In this document: positions 1 to 8,342 of the stretch, in pieces
Layout: each line of letters begins with the position of its first letter
Position numbering within the stretch: position 1 is the stretch's first letter
Assembly (NCBI RefSeq): GCF_026013905.1
Contig: NZ_CP110257.1
Location: 992,001-1,056,000 of the forward strand
DNA length: 64,000 nt
Origin: Schlegelella aquatica
Lineage (GTDB): Bacteria > Pseudomonadota > Gammaproteobacteria > Burkholderiales > Burkholderiaceae_C
Reading direction: 5' to 3'
Made by a program: the position numbers and the translations under genes
Notes under the pieces: model-generated
Seen by the model: only the letters and a program-made list of their open reading frames with translations
Told to the model about the DNA's origin: nothing
Database searches by the model: none

Positions 1-527
1 CCCACGCTGCCCACCTGGAACGACTCGGCCACCAGCGGTGTGCGCCCCTCACCGAGGATCATCTCCGTCGAGCGCCCGCCGATGTCGACCACCAGCCGCC
101 GCCCGGGCGAGGGCGGCAGCAGCCGAGCCACGCCGGCGTAGATGAGACGGGCCTCTTCGCGCCCGGAGATGACTTCGATCGGGTGGCCGAGGACGGCTTG
201 GGCGCGCGAGAGGAAGGCGTCGCGATTGCGCGCCTCGCGCAGCGTCTGCGTCGCGACGGCCCGCACATGGGTGGCGGACAAGCCCTTGAGGCGCTCCGCG
301 AAGCGGGCGAGACAGGCGAGTCCGCGCTGCGTCGCATCCTCGGTGAGCATGCCCTGGGCGTCCAGGCCGCCACCCAGTCGCACGGTTTCTTTCAGGTAGT
401 CCAGCCGCTTGTAGCGGCCTCGCTGGATCTGGGCGATCTCCAGTCGAAAGCTGTTCGATCCAAGGTCGATGGCCGCCAGCAATGGGGCCGGCTCGCGTGC
501 GAGCAGGGCGGTGTCGGGTCCACGCAT
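1..527 (-). CDS. ppx: Exopolyphosphatase / guanosine pentaphosphatase family (Ppx/GppA), N-terminal part
   Basis: The gene is cut by the left edge, leaving about 175 N-terminal residues. The start is ATG at 527 (MRGPDTALL). The first phosphate-binding motif of the ASKHA fold is near residue 20 (AIDLGSNSFRLEIA). A second glycine motif, VVDIGGRSTEMILG, lies near residue 145. Ppx removes terminal phosphate from polyphosphate; GppA relatives hydrolyse pppGpp. The N-terminal half alone does not separate the two, though an adjacent ppk would favour Ppx. It is transcribed away from the dienelactone hydrolase gene, with about 160 bp between the starts that should hold both promoters. Confidence 0.9.
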   Translation of the reverse strand, partial: MRGPDTALLAREPAPLLAAIDLGSNSFRLEIAQIQRGRYKRLDYLKETVRLGGGLDAQGMLTEDATQRGLACLARFAERLKGLSATHVRAVATQTLREARNRDAFLSRAQAVLGHPIEVISGREEARLIYAGVARLLPPSPGRRLVVDIGGRSTEMILGEGRTPLVAESFQVGSV

Positions 528-686
528 GCGCGGATTGTCCCTGCAAAACCCGCCGCCCCCCGTGACAGGACGTGGACAGGACTGCGAGCCGCCCGGCTCT
601 CGTGTAGGCTTCGCAACGCCCCGGCCGCTCGCGCGCAGGCCGGGCTCCACCCCCCAAGCGCGTGGGACCTCCAGGAGATCGCGACG

Positions 687-1577
687 ATGAACAAAGACGC
701 CTTGAAGGACATGGAAAGTGACATGCAGAGCCTGCTGCCGGGCCGCGACTACTCGCGGCGCGGCTTCGTCAAGACGGCACTGGGCAGTGGCTTTGCCGCG
801 GCCGTGCTGCCCGTCGCTGCCCAGGCCATCAAGACGGACGCGCAGGGGTTGGAGGCGGGCGAAGTGACGATTCCGGTCGGCGACTTCAAGATGCCCGCCT
901 ACCGCGCCAAGCCCGCTGGCGAAGGCACCTACCCGGTGATCCTCGTCGTCTCCGAGATCTTCGGCGTGCACGAGTACATCGCGGACATCACGCGGCGCTT
1001 CGCCAAGCTCGGCTATCTGGCCATCGCCCCGGAGCTGTTCGTGCGCCAGGGCGATCCGCAGTCGTATGGCGAGATCGCGAAGCTGCAGGCCGAGGTGATC
1101 TCCAAGGTGCCCGATGCGCAGGTGATGGGCGACCTCGACGCGACCGTGGCCTGGGCCCGCTCCAACGGCGCAGACGCCAGCCGCGTGGGCATCACCGGGT
1201 TCTGCTGGGGCGGCCGCATCACCTGGCTGTATGCCGCGCACGGGCCGGTGAAGGCCGGGGTGGCGTGGTACGGCCGTCTCGTGGGCAATCAGACCGAGCT
1301 CACGCCGCGCCACCCGGTGGACGTGGCCGGGCGGCTCAAGGCCCCCGTGCTGGGGTTGTACGGCGGCCAGGACAGCGGCATTCCGCTTGACACGGTTGAT
1401 AAGATGAAGGCGGCCTTGGCCCAGGGCAGCGAGGCGGCGCGGCGGTCGCAGTTCCACATCTACCCCGACGCGCCGCACGCCTTCCATGCCGACTACCGTC
1501 CCTCCTACCGCAAGGAGGCGGCGGAAGACGGCTGGAAGCGGTGTCTCGCGTGGTTCAAGCAGCACGGCGTCGCTTGA
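687..1577 (+). CDS. Dienelactone hydrolase family protein with Tat signal
   Basis: This is a 296-residue alpha/beta hydrolase. ATG 687 has an AGGAGA ribosome site just upstream; the longer reading frame 5' of it is not needed. A twin-arginine signal (SRRGFVKTALGSGFAAA) lies at about residues 23-45, so the enzyme is probably exported folded. The catalytic set of the family is visible: nucleophile Cys in GFCWGG, Asp in GGQDSGI, and His in DAPHAFH near the C-terminus. Such enzymes hydrolyse dienelactone in chlorocatechol pathways, but no such pathway genes are nearby and the true ester substrate is unknown. A perfect hairpin terminator follows. Confidence 0.9.
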   Translation: MNKDALKDMESDMQSLLPGRDYSRRGFVKTALGSGFAAAVLPVAAQAIKTDAQGLEAGEVTIPVGDFKMPAYRAKPAGEGTYPVILVVSEIFGVHEYIADITRRFAKLGYLAIAPELFVRQGDPQSYGEIAKLQAEVISKVPDAQVMGDLDATVAWARSNGADASRVGITGFCWGGRITWLYAAHGPVKAGVAWYGRLVGNQTELTPRHPVDVAGRLKAPVLGLYGGQDSGIPLDTVDKMKAALAQGSEAARRSQFHIYPDAPHAFHADYRPSYRKEAAEDGWKRCLAWFKQHGVA

Positions 1578-1608
1578 GCCCAAGACCCCCGGGTCGTTTT
1601 CCATCGAG

Positions 1609-1634
1609 GGCCGCGCAGGATGCGCGGCCTTTTT
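1609..1634 (+). terminator. Rho-independent terminator after the dienelactone hydrolase gene
   Basis: A perfect 9-bp stem (GGCCGCGCA at 1609-1617, TGCGCGGCC at 1621-1629) with a 3-nt loop is followed by TTTTTG. It sits 31 bp after the hydrolase stop codon and only a few bases before the ZIP transporter start, so it separates the two genes into different transcripts. Confidence 0.9.
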
Positions 1635-1645
1635 GTTGACTCGTG

Positions 1646-2425
1646 ATGACCCTGACTTACATCGTTCTGGCAACGTTTCTCGGGGGTGCGCTGTCGGTGC
1701 TGATCGCGGCCAGCCTGACCTTGGCCGTTCTCAGTCGCCTCGTCAAGCACCTGGTGAGTCTGTCGGCGGGCGTGTTGCTGGGCACCGCGCTGCTCCATGT
1801 GCTGCCCGAGGCCTTCGAGGAAGGCGGTGTGGATGCGCACACGCTCTTCCTCACCTTGCTGGGCGGACTGATGTTCTTCTTCCTGCTCGAAAAGGCGGAG
1901 CTCTACCGGCACGGGCACCACCACGAGGAAGACGGACATCACCATCACCACGGCTTCGACCACGAACAAGCCGGCCGGGGCGGCTGGTCGGTGCTCGTGG
2001 GTGACAGCATCCACAACTTCTGCGACGGCCTCATCATCGCCGCGGCCTTCCTGACCGACGTGTCGCTCGGCGTGGTGACCTCGCTGGCCGTCATCGCCCA
2101 CGAGATCCCGCAGGAGGTGGGCGACTACATCGTGCTGCTCAACGCGGGGTTCTCACGCGCCAGGGCGCTGCTCTACAACGCCCTGTCGGGCCTGGCTTCC
2201 GTCGTCGGAGGCGTGCTGGGCTACTTGCTGGTGGGCAAGTTCGAGGAGTTCTTTCCCTACCTGCTGGTCGTCGCCTCGTCGAGCTTCATCTACGTCGCCG
2301 TGGCCGACCTCATCCCGCAGCTGCAGCGGCGGCTCTCGCTGAAGGAAACCTTCGCGCAGCTCTTCTGGCTGGGCATCGGGCTCATGGTGGTCATCGGCGT
2401 GATGGGGCCGTTTCACGACCACTGA
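1646..2425 (+). CDS. ZIP family divalent metal transporter
   Basis: This is a 259-residue inner-membrane protein with about eight hydrophobic segments. A histidine-rich cytoplasmic loop around residues 88-108 (HGHHHEEDGHHHHHGFDHE) is typical of ZIP zinc carriers. The metal-site helices are visible: HNFCDG in helix 4 and HEIPQEVGDY in helix 5. ZIP proteins import Zn2+ or related ions into the cytoplasm. The start may be the GTG at 1643 or the ATG at 1646. The terminator at 1609-1634 leaves almost no room for a separate promoter, so it may need read-through or a promoter inside the hydrolase gene. Confidence 0.88.
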   Translation: MTLTYIVLATFLGGALSVLIAASLTLAVLSRLVKHLVSLSAGVLLGTALLHVLPEAFEEGGVDAHTLFLTLLGGLMFFFLLEKAELYRHGHHHEEDGHHHHHGFDHEQAGRGGWSVLVGDSIHNFCDGLIIAAAFLTDVSLGVVTSLAVIAHEIPQEVGDYIVLLNAGFSRARALLYNALSGLASVVGGVLGYLLVGKFEEFFPYLLVVASSSFIYVAVADLIPQLQRRLSLKETFAQLFWLGIGLMVVIGVMGPFHDH

Positions 2426-2436
2426 GCCGAGCAGAC

Positions 2437-2458
2437 CCGCCCGCACTGAGGCGGGCGG
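2437..2458. terminator. Hairpin between convergent genes (possible bidirectional terminator)
   Basis: An 8-bp perfect stem (CCGCCCGC / GCGGGCGG) with a 6-nt loop lies between the convergent ZIP transporter and universal stress protein stops. There is no clear T-run on either strand, so it is a weak candidate. Confidence 0.45.
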
Positions 2459-2480
2459 CTCCCGACGCTCGGGGATGCGC

Positions 2481-2915
2481 TCAGCGGACCACGAGCACCG
2501 GCACCGGGCTGTGCGTGAGCACCCGGTTGGTCTCGCTGCCCAGGAGCAGGGCCTGCACGCCGCGCCGGCCATGCGAGGCCATCACGATGAGGTCGCACTG
2601 CTGCTTCTTGGCGTGGTCCACGATCGCTTCCCACACGCTCACCGACTCGACGGTGTGCGCCGTGCATTCGACCCCGGCGGCGGCGCACGCCTCCTTCACG
2701 GCGCTGACGTTGCGCGTGGCCACGCGCTCCTGCGCGTCCAGGAACTCCTGCGGCAGCGTGGGCTGGATCTCCGAAATCGCACTGTAGGGGTAGGGGTCCT
2801 TCACGCTGATGGTGAAGATCTGCGCGCCGGTCAGCTTGGCGAGCGAGATGGCCGACTGCACCGCGCGCTGCGTGATGTCGGAGCCATCGGTGGGAACCAG
2901 GATGCGCTTGTACAT
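2481..2915 (-). CDS. Universal stress protein (UspA family)
   Basis: A single-domain UspA protein of 144 residues. It begins with the usual strand and loop (YKRILVPTDGSD) and ends with the ATP-binding pattern of the ATP-dependent Usp branch, G-x2-G-x9-G-S (SHGRRGVQALLLGSETNRVL). These cytoplasmic proteins accumulate under starvation, oxygen limitation or damage; the precise role here is unknown. The ATG at 2915 is preceded by GAGG. An FNR/Anr-like box about 70 bp upstream (2981-2994) suggests induction when oxygen is low, as is common for usp genes in this group. Confidence 0.92.
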   Translation of the reverse strand: MYKRILVPTDGSDITQRAVQSAISLAKLTGAQIFTISVKDPYPYSAISEIQPTLPQEFLDAQERVATRNVSAVKEACAAAGVECTAHTVESVSVWEAIVDHAKKQQCDLIVMASHGRRGVQALLLGSETNRVLTHSPVPVLVVR

Positions 2916-2948
2916 GCCGTACCTCCTCAGGGTTTCGAATCGGGGTTG

Positions 2949-2967
2949 CGAGCATCGTGCATGCTCG
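2949..2967 (-). promoter_or_regulatory. Perfect inverted repeat upstream of the universal stress gene
   Basis: CGAGCAT-N5-ATGCTCG lies between the FNR-like box and the usp start codon. Depending on where transcription starts it is either an operator overlapping the promoter or a hairpin in the 5' leader. No binding protein can be named. Confidence 0.35.
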
Positions 2968-2980
2968 TGCGCGACCCATC

Positions 2981-2994
2981 TTGATCCAAATCAG
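2981..2994 (-). promoter_or_regulatory. Candidate FNR/Anr box for the universal stress gene
   Basis: TTGATCCAAATCAG matches the FNR consensus TTGAT-N4-ATCAA at nine of ten defined bases. Its centre is about 72 bp before the usp start codon. That fits a class II activator site if transcription starts near 2946. Confidence 0.6.
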
Positions 2995-3078
2995 GCGGCC
3001 GGCGCAACCCCGCGGCCGCTGCAAGGCCGGCAAGACCCCTTGCCGCGCCCTCGAACCGGCGCACCACGGTGCCGGCGA

Positions 3079-3951
3079 TCAGCCCACGGCCACGGGGCGC
3101 CGCGGATCGGCGCACCATTCGCTCCACGAGCCGGGATACAGGCGCGAGCCCGCGAGGCCCGCCACCTCCATCGCCAGCACGTTGTGGCAGGCGGTGACGC
3201 CCGAGCCGCACTGGTGCACCACGTCCGCCGGCGCGCGGTCGCCGAGCAGCGTCTGGAACGCGGCGCGCAGCTCCTCGGGCGTCCGAAAGCGCCCGTCCTC
3301 TGCGAGGTTGTCCCGGAAGAAGCGGTTGACCGCGCCGGGGATGTGCCCCGCCACGGGGTCCAGCGGCTCGACGTCGCCCCGGTAACGCTCCGGAGCCCGG
3401 GCATCGACGACTTGCGTGCCACCGGCGGCCAGCGCGGCTTCCAGGCCCTCCACGTCGATCCATGGCAGTCGTGGGTCGCGCAAGGGGTAGGGGGGCGGGT
3501 CGAGGGCTTCGTCTGCGACCGGCATCGGCGCCTCGCGCGCCAGCGTGCCGCCTGCTTCCAACCAGGCTTGGACGCCGCCGTCGAGCACCGCCACGGCGTC
3601 GTGGCCGAGCCATTTCAGCATCCACCAGGCACGCGCGCAGAAGCTCGCCCCCTGGCGGTCGTAGACGACGACCTGCGTGGCCGGCGTGATGCCCAGGCGG
3701 GCCGCGCGGCGCGCGAAGTCTTCTCGGGAGGGCAGGGGGTGTCGTCCGTTGCGGCCGGTCTTGGTGCCCGAGAGGTCCTCATCGAGGTGGACGTAGCGTG
3801 CGCCCGGCAGGTGGCCCTCCTCGTAGGCACGACGGCCGGCCGTCGGGTCGGCGAGGTCGAAGCTCGCGTCCAGGATCACGATGGGCGTCCCACCGTGCTC
3901 GAGCAGGCGCCGAAGTTCGGCGGCCTGGATCAGGGTCGTGTAGGGCTGCAT
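3079..3951 (-). CDS. sseA: 3-mercaptopyruvate sulfurtransferase / rhodanese
   Basis: A 290-residue protein of two rhodanese repeats. The catalytic loop CGSGVTAC near residue 240 is the SseA-type loop, which transfers sulfane sulfur from 3-mercaptopyruvate to thiol acceptors or cyanide via the first Cys. ATG 3951 is preceded by GAGGA at a good distance. The alternative ATG at 3966 would overlap the upstream stop as ATGA and add five residues. It is the last gene of a three-gene minus-strand operon with the DMT exporter and the adenylate cyclase. The first domain carries no equivalent active-site Cys loop, as usual. Confidence 0.92.
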   Translation of the reverse strand: MQPYTTLIQAAELRRLLEHGGTPIVILDASFDLADPTAGRRAYEEGHLPGARYVHLDEDLSGTKTGRNGRHPLPSREDFARRAARLGITPATQVVVYDRQGASFCARAWWMLKWLGHDAVAVLDGGVQAWLEAGGTLAREAPMPVADEALDPPPYPLRDPRLPWIDVEGLEAALAAGGTQVVDARAPERYRGDVEPLDPVAGHIPGAVNRFFRDNLAEDGRFRTPEELRAAFQTLLGDRAPADVVHQCGSGVTACHNVLAMEVAGLAGSRLYPGSWSEWCADPRRPVAVG

Positions 3952-3962
3952 GGATTGGGTCC

Positions 3963-4850
3963 TCATGTGGGGTTGGCGCCGTCGGCCGTGGCGGGCGCCG
4001 CGCGCGAGCGCAAGAAGGTGGCCGCCATGCCGGCCGCCACGATGAGCGCCATGCCGGCCAGGGCCATCCACGTGACCGGGTCGTCGAACAGCACGACGCC
4101 GTAGAGGAAGGCGAAGACGATGCCCAGGTACTGCAGGCTCGCGTTGACCAGCGTACGGCCTTTGGCGTAGGCCCGGGTCATCAGCAGCTGGGCCACCGTG
4201 GCCAGCAGCCCCACCGCGAGCAGCAGCGCGAGGCCTTGCCCGGTGTGGGCATGCAGGCCCGTGCCCAGGGCGAGCAGAAAGCCTGCGCACATTCCGCCGA
4301 GCGAGAAGTAGAACACCACGCGGTACTCGGGCTCGCCCGCGCGCCCGAGCGCCGTCACCTGCAGGTAGGCGGTCGCGCTCAGCATGCCGGAGAGCAGGCC
4401 GATGAGCCCATGCCACAGCTGGTCCTGCTCGATCGTCGGACGCAGGATGAGCGCCACGCCGGCGAAGCCGGTGAGCACGGTGGCCACGAGCCGGGTGTCG
4501 ATCCGCGCGCCGCCCAGCAGGATGGCTCCGCCGAGCAGGAACAGCGCCATCCACACCGACGACATGTAGTTGAGGGTCATCGCCGTGGCCAGAGGCAGGT
4601 TGCCGATCGCATAGAACCACATGCACAGCGCCGCGACGCCCGAGATGCTGCGCCAGAAGTGCATCGCCGGCACCTGCGTGCGCAGCGTGCCGCCCCGGCG
4701 CAGCACCAGCACGCCGATGATCGTCGCGCCGACCAAGCCGCGGTAGAACACGATCTCGGCGGCCGAATAGTGCGCCGACGCGTACTTGACGCATACCCCC
4801 ATCGTCGCGAAGAGCAGCGACGCAACTACCATCATCAGCGAAGGCGCCAT
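3963..4850 (-). CDS. EamA/DMT-superfamily membrane transporter
   Basis: This 295-residue protein has ten predicted membrane helices in two EamA repeats (about 1-140 and 145-285). Members of this superfamily export amino acids, nucleosides or other metabolites; nothing in the sequence fixes the substrate. Its start overlaps the stop of the cyclase gene by one base (TGATG), and its own stop overlaps an alternative start of sseA. The three genes are therefore very likely co-transcribed and translationally coupled. Confidence 0.88.
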   Translation of the reverse strand: MAPSLMMVVASLLFATMGVCVKYASAHYSAAEIVFYRGLVGATIIGVLVLRRGGTLRTQVPAMHFWRSISGVAALCMWFYAIGNLPLATAMTLNYMSSVWMALFLLGGAILLGGARIDTRLVATVLTGFAGVALILRPTIEQDQLWHGLIGLLSGMLSATAYLQVTALGRAGEPEYRVVFYFSLGGMCAGFLLALGTGLHAHTGQGLALLLAVGLLATVAQLLMTRAYAKGRTLVNASLQYLGIVFAFLYGVVLFDDPVTWMALAGMALIVAAGMAATFLRSRAAPATADGANPT

Positions 4851-6613
4851 CAGACCGGCTCCAGAGCGGTGTCCTCGCGCAGCAGGTGCGCGCCTGCGGG
4901 CGGCAGGTCGGCCTCCACGGGCAGTGCGTACACCGCCACGCCCTGGCCCCGGCCCTTGAGCTGCTGCTCGCCCATCGGCACCAAGAGCTGCGCCAACGGG
5001 GCGGGCAGCAGGGCCCGGGTGGCCTCGTTGACGAAGGCGATCATGCGCGGGTGCTCCTTGGACAAGCCCTCCAGCCGGGCGGCGATGTTCACCGTGTCGC
5101 CGATGACGGTGTAGATGCAGCGTTCGGGCGAGCCGATCTGCCCGGCGAGCGCGGTGCCGCTAGCCAGGCCGATGCCCATGCGCAAGCGCGGCGCGCCGTA
5201 GGCCACGCGCTCGGCGTTGAAGTCCGCGAGCGCGCGCTGCATGGCGACCGCCGCGTAGAGCGCCCGCTCGACCCGGTGCGGGTCCGGCTTGGGTGCCCCG
5301 AAGACCACCACCATCGCATCTCCCATGAAGTTGTTGATGTAGCCGCCGTAGCGCTGCACCGCGTCGGTCATGCGGGTCAAGTACTCGTTGAGGGTCAGCA
5401 CCACGTCGCGCGGCTGCATCCGCTCGCACAGCTGCGTGAAGCCGCGGATGTCGCTGAGCAACACAGTCACTTCCACCTCGTGGCCGCCCAGCATCAACTC
5501 GCCTTGCAGCAGCTGGTCCCGCACTTCGGGCGACACCAGCCGGCCGAACACGTCGCGCTCGCGTTCGCGCGTTTCGAGTTCGCGGCTCATGTGGTTAAAG
5601 GAGTCGGCCAGCACCCCCAGTTCATCGTCGCGCTGCAGTTGGACGTGGGCATTGAGGTAATGGCCTCGCAGGATCGCCCGGGCTGCGCGAGCCACCTGGC
5701 GCACGTCGGCGGCCAGCCCGCGCGCGAAGCGCCACGCCGCCCAGGCACTGAGCACCGAGACGGCGAGCGCCAAGGCCCCGAACCGCAGGAACTCCTCACG
5801 CAACGCTGCGCGGTACCCCGTGAGCGGTTCGGCGAGCCGCACGGTCCAGCCCGTCTCTGCGACCGGTGCCTCGGCCACCACCGCGTCCTGTTCGTCCACC
5901 GCCTGCTCCGGGCCGGTGCGGGCGATGGGCTCCCCGGCGCGGTCGAGCAGCCGCGCCTCCACCTGCGACGCGGCCGGCCGCATGCTCTCGTGCAGCGCAT
6001 CGGCGGGCAGCCCCACGATGACCGACGAGCCGCCGACGGCCGGGTAGACCAGATCCATGCCGGACAACGCAGGCCGCAACCGCCAACCGCGGCCTGCCTC
6101 GCCCGCAGACGCCGTGGGCCCCCCGAGGGGCCCGGGGGGCGCATCGGCCGCGGCGCCGGGCGAGGGCGCGGCCGTGGGGGCAGGGGCGCCGCCTCGCAGC
6201 GCCTGGGCGACGACGCGCCCCGCGGCGTCGACGACGGTCGCATGGTCCAGCTCCGGGTGGCTCGCCAGCACCACGGTGAGTTCTTCGCGCAGGCGCGAGA
6301 CGGCCTGCTCGTCGGCCGGCAGGGCCGCCACCGGCGGGGACACGGCGATGCTCGCCGCGGTGCGCTGGGCCGACTTGGCCAGCTGGTCGACCCGCGCGGC
6401 CAGCAGTTCCACCGTCTGGCGCGTGCGCTCGGCCTGGTCGCGGCGCAGCCGCTGGGCGCTGTCGGCCAGCGACAGCAGCCCTGCGACGAGCAAAGGCACC
6501 ACCGTGAACAGCAGCACCACGATCGGCAAGGTGCGGCTGAGCGAGCGCCGCTGCGTGGTGACCGCGGCGTCGGTCACGGTGGGAACGGGTGGCGGGGGTG
6601 ACACGCACGGCAT
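4850..6613 (-). CDS. Membrane class III adenylate/guanylate cyclase with HAMP domain
   Basis: A 587-residue signalling protein. A first membrane helix at about 28-50 is followed by a periplasmic sensor region to about 275, a second helix at about 278-300, and a HAMP linker. The C-terminal class III catalytic domain has the two metal-binding Asp motifs (LLSDIRGFTQL and NNFMGDAMVVVFG) and the VIGDTVNIAARLE motif. It should make cyclic nucleotide, probably cAMP, in response to an extracytoplasmic signal. Nucleotide choice cannot be decided by eye. It is first in an operon with a DMT transporter and sseA. Confidence 0.88.
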   Translation of the reverse strand: MPCVSPPPPVPTVTDAAVTTQRRSLSRTLPIVVLLFTVVPLLVAGLLSLADSAQRLRRDQAERTRQTVELLAARVDQLAKSAQRTAASIAVSPPVAALPADEQAVSRLREELTVVLASHPELDHATVVDAAGRVVAQALRGGAPAPTAAPSPGAAADAPPGPLGGPTASAGEAGRGWRLRPALSGMDLVYPAVGGSSVIVGLPADALHESMRPAASQVEARLLDRAGEPIARTGPEQAVDEQDAVVAEAPVAETGWTVRLAEPLTGYRAALREEFLRFGALALAVSVLSAWAAWRFARGLAADVRQVARAARAILRGHYLNAHVQLQRDDELGVLADSFNHMSRELETRERERDVFGRLVSPEVRDQLLQGELMLGGHEVEVTVLLSDIRGFTQLCERMQPRDVVLTLNEYLTRMTDAVQRYGGYINNFMGDAMVVVFGAPKPDPHRVERALYAAVAMQRALADFNAERVAYGAPRLRMGIGLASGTALAGQIGSPERCIYTVIGDTVNIAARLEGLSKEHPRMIAFVNEATRALLPAPLAQLLVPMGEQQLKGRGQGVAVYALPVEADLPPAGAHLLREDTALEPV

Positions 6614-6718
6614 TGTGCGTCAAAGGGCCGCGCGGTGGCCCCCAGTGAGCCGCCCGGCACGGGGCCGGGCGGTGACGGGGGGAGGCTGTGCGGCCGGACG
6701 ATACCGGCCGGGGTGATC

Positions 6719-7822
6719 TCAGCCGGTGAAGTTCATCACCCGCCGGTACCACTCATGGAAGTGCTGCATGCCGTCTTCCATGGGGCTCTGGTACGGGCCG
6801 ACCTCGTTGTCGCCTCGCTCCATCAGCGCCTTGCGGCCCCAGTCCATGCGCAGGGCGATCTCGTCGTCCTCGACGCAGGTCTCCATGTAGGCGGCTTGCT
6901 CGGCTTCGACGAACTCGCGCTCGAACGCGGCGATCTCCTCGGGGTAGTAGAACTCGACCAGGTTGAGCGTCTTCTGCGGACCCTTGGGGAACAGCGTCGA
7001 GATCACCAGGACGTGCGGGTACCACTCGATCATGATGTTCGGGTAGTACGTGAGCCAGATGGCGCCGTGCTTGGGCAGCTCGCCGTTGTTGTAGCGCAGT
7101 ACCGCCTCGTGCCACTTGCGGTACGTCTCGGAGCCCGGCTTGCGCAGGGCGCTGTTGATGCCGACCGTCTGTACCGAGTACTCGCGGCCGAACTCCCAGC
7201 GCAGGTCGTCGCAGGTCACGAAGTTGCCGAGGCCGGGGTGGAACGGGCCGACGTGGTAGTCCTCGAGGTACACCTCGATGAAGGTCTTCCAGTTGTAGTC
7301 GCACTCGTGCAGCTCGACCTTGTCCAGCACGAAGCCCGTGAAGTCGAGCTCGGCCCTCGGGCCCAGTCGGGCCAGGTCGGCCGCGATGTCGCGCCCGTTG
7401 TCCTCGAAGACCAGCCCGTTCCAGGTGCGGACCTTGTAGTTGTTGAGGTTCAGGCACGGATCGTTCGGGAAGTGCGGGGCGCCGATGAGCTGGCCATCCA
7501 GCCCGTACGTCCAGCGGTGCAGCGGGCAGACGATGTTGCTCTTGGTGTTGCCGCGCCCGCGCAGCATCACCGCCTGCCGGTGACGGCAGACGTTGGAGAT
7601 GAGCTGCACGCCCTCGGGCGTGCGCACCAGGGCGCGGCCTTCGCCTTCCTGCGGCAGGGCGTAGTAATCTCCCACCTGGGGCACCGCCAGCTCGTGCCCC
7701 AGGTAGCGGGGCCCGCCATGGAAGATGAGCTCCATCTCGCGGCGGAACAGTTCGCCGTCGAAGTAGGCCGAGACCGGCAGTTGCGTGTGGCTTTGCTGAA
7801 GGGCAAGGCTCAGGTCTGACAT
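6719..7822 (-). CDS. Rieske-type aromatic ring-hydroxylating dioxygenase, alpha subunit-like
   Basis: A 367-residue oxygenase. The N-terminal Rieske domain binds [2Fe-2S] through C-x-H...C-x2-H (CRHRQ, then CPLHRW 17 residues on). The C-terminal domain has the mononuclear iron pattern EDYHVGPFHPG near residue 200. ATG 7822 is preferred over an upstream TTG. No beta subunit, ferredoxin or dedicated reductase lies beside it, so it resembles the single-component group (choline or carnitine monooxygenase-like) found next to xseB in many Burkholderiales. The substrate is unknown. Confidence 0.87.
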   Translation of the reverse strand: MSDLSLALQQSHTQLPVSAYFDGELFRREMELIFHGGPRYLGHELAVPQVGDYYALPQEGEGRALVRTPEGVQLISNVCRHRQAVMLRGRGNTKSNIVCPLHRWTYGLDGQLIGAPHFPNDPCLNLNNYKVRTWNGLVFEDNGRDIAADLARLGPRAELDFTGFVLDKVELHECDYNWKTFIEVYLEDYHVGPFHPGLGNFVTCDDLRWEFGREYSVQTVGINSALRKPGSETYRKWHEAVLRYNNGELPKHGAIWLTYYPNIMIEWYPHVLVISTLFPKGPQKTLNLVEFYYPEEIAAFEREFVEAEQAAYMETCVEDDEIALRMDWGRKALMERGDNEVGPYQSPMEDGMQHFHEWYRRVMNFTG

Positions 7823-8060
7823 GATCCCCAGGATCTCCAAAAACCAATGTCAACCACCACCCGCGGTGGGCTCATCTCCCCCGAAGCCGAAGGCGGGCGC
7901 AATCACCTCCTTCGCGCGCAAGAACGCTCCGCCGACGCTCAGGGTAAACCCGCCATTCTAAGCGCGCCGCGCGGGCCTGCCTTGAGAAACCTCAACTCCA
8001 GGTGGCTCATCCGGTGAATCAGGTCACCGTGTGCAGGGGGACCTCGGGTAGACCCCTGAC

Positions 8061-8066
8061 TACAAT
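8061..8066 (+). promoter_or_regulatory. Candidate -10 element for xseB-ispA-dxs
   Basis: TACAAT lies 22 bp before the xseB start codon in the 265-bp region between the divergent Rieske oxygenase and xseB genes. No convincing -35 hexamer is visible. I see nothing else in this intergenic stretch. Confidence 0.5.
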
Positions 8067-8087
8067 GCAAAGTTTCATCCGCACGCC

Positions 8088-8342
8088 ATGCCCAAGAGCA
8101 CGCCCGTTCCTTCCGTGGAGACCGCTGCGGCCGAGCCGGCCAGCTATGAAGACGCCCTGGCCGAGCTGGAGCGGCTGGTCTACGAGCTCGAGTCCGGCCA
8201 GCTGCCGCTGGACCGGCTGTTGCAGAGCTATCAGCGCGGCGCCCAGCTGCTTGCCTACTGCCGCGCCCGGCTGGAAGCCGTGGAGCAGCAGGTGAAAGTG
8301 CTGGAGGAAGGGCAGCTCAAGCCATGGATCCAACCCGAATGA
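8088..8342 (+). CDS. xseB: Exodeoxyribonuclease VII small subunit
   Basis: An 84-residue protein carrying the XseB signature: [29 protein letters not shown] followed, as two segments here, by a basic C-terminal helix. It pairs with XseA (encoded elsewhere) to degrade single-stranded DNA to oligonucleotides. The preceding sequence has a -10-like TACAAT. The 3' end overlaps ispA, and the same xseB-ispA-dxs order is widespread in proteobacteria, which supports the call. Confidence 0.94.
   Translation: MPKSTPVPSVETAAAEPASYEDALAELERLVYELESGQLPLDRLLQSYQRGAQLLAYCRARLEAVEQQVKVLEEGQLKPWIQPE

Noticed and set aside
4886..6601. A 571-codon plus-strand frame opposite the cyclase gene
   Set aside because: It is an antisense shadow caused by high GC: Arg/His/Gly-rich with no domain, while the minus strand encodes a clear cyclase.
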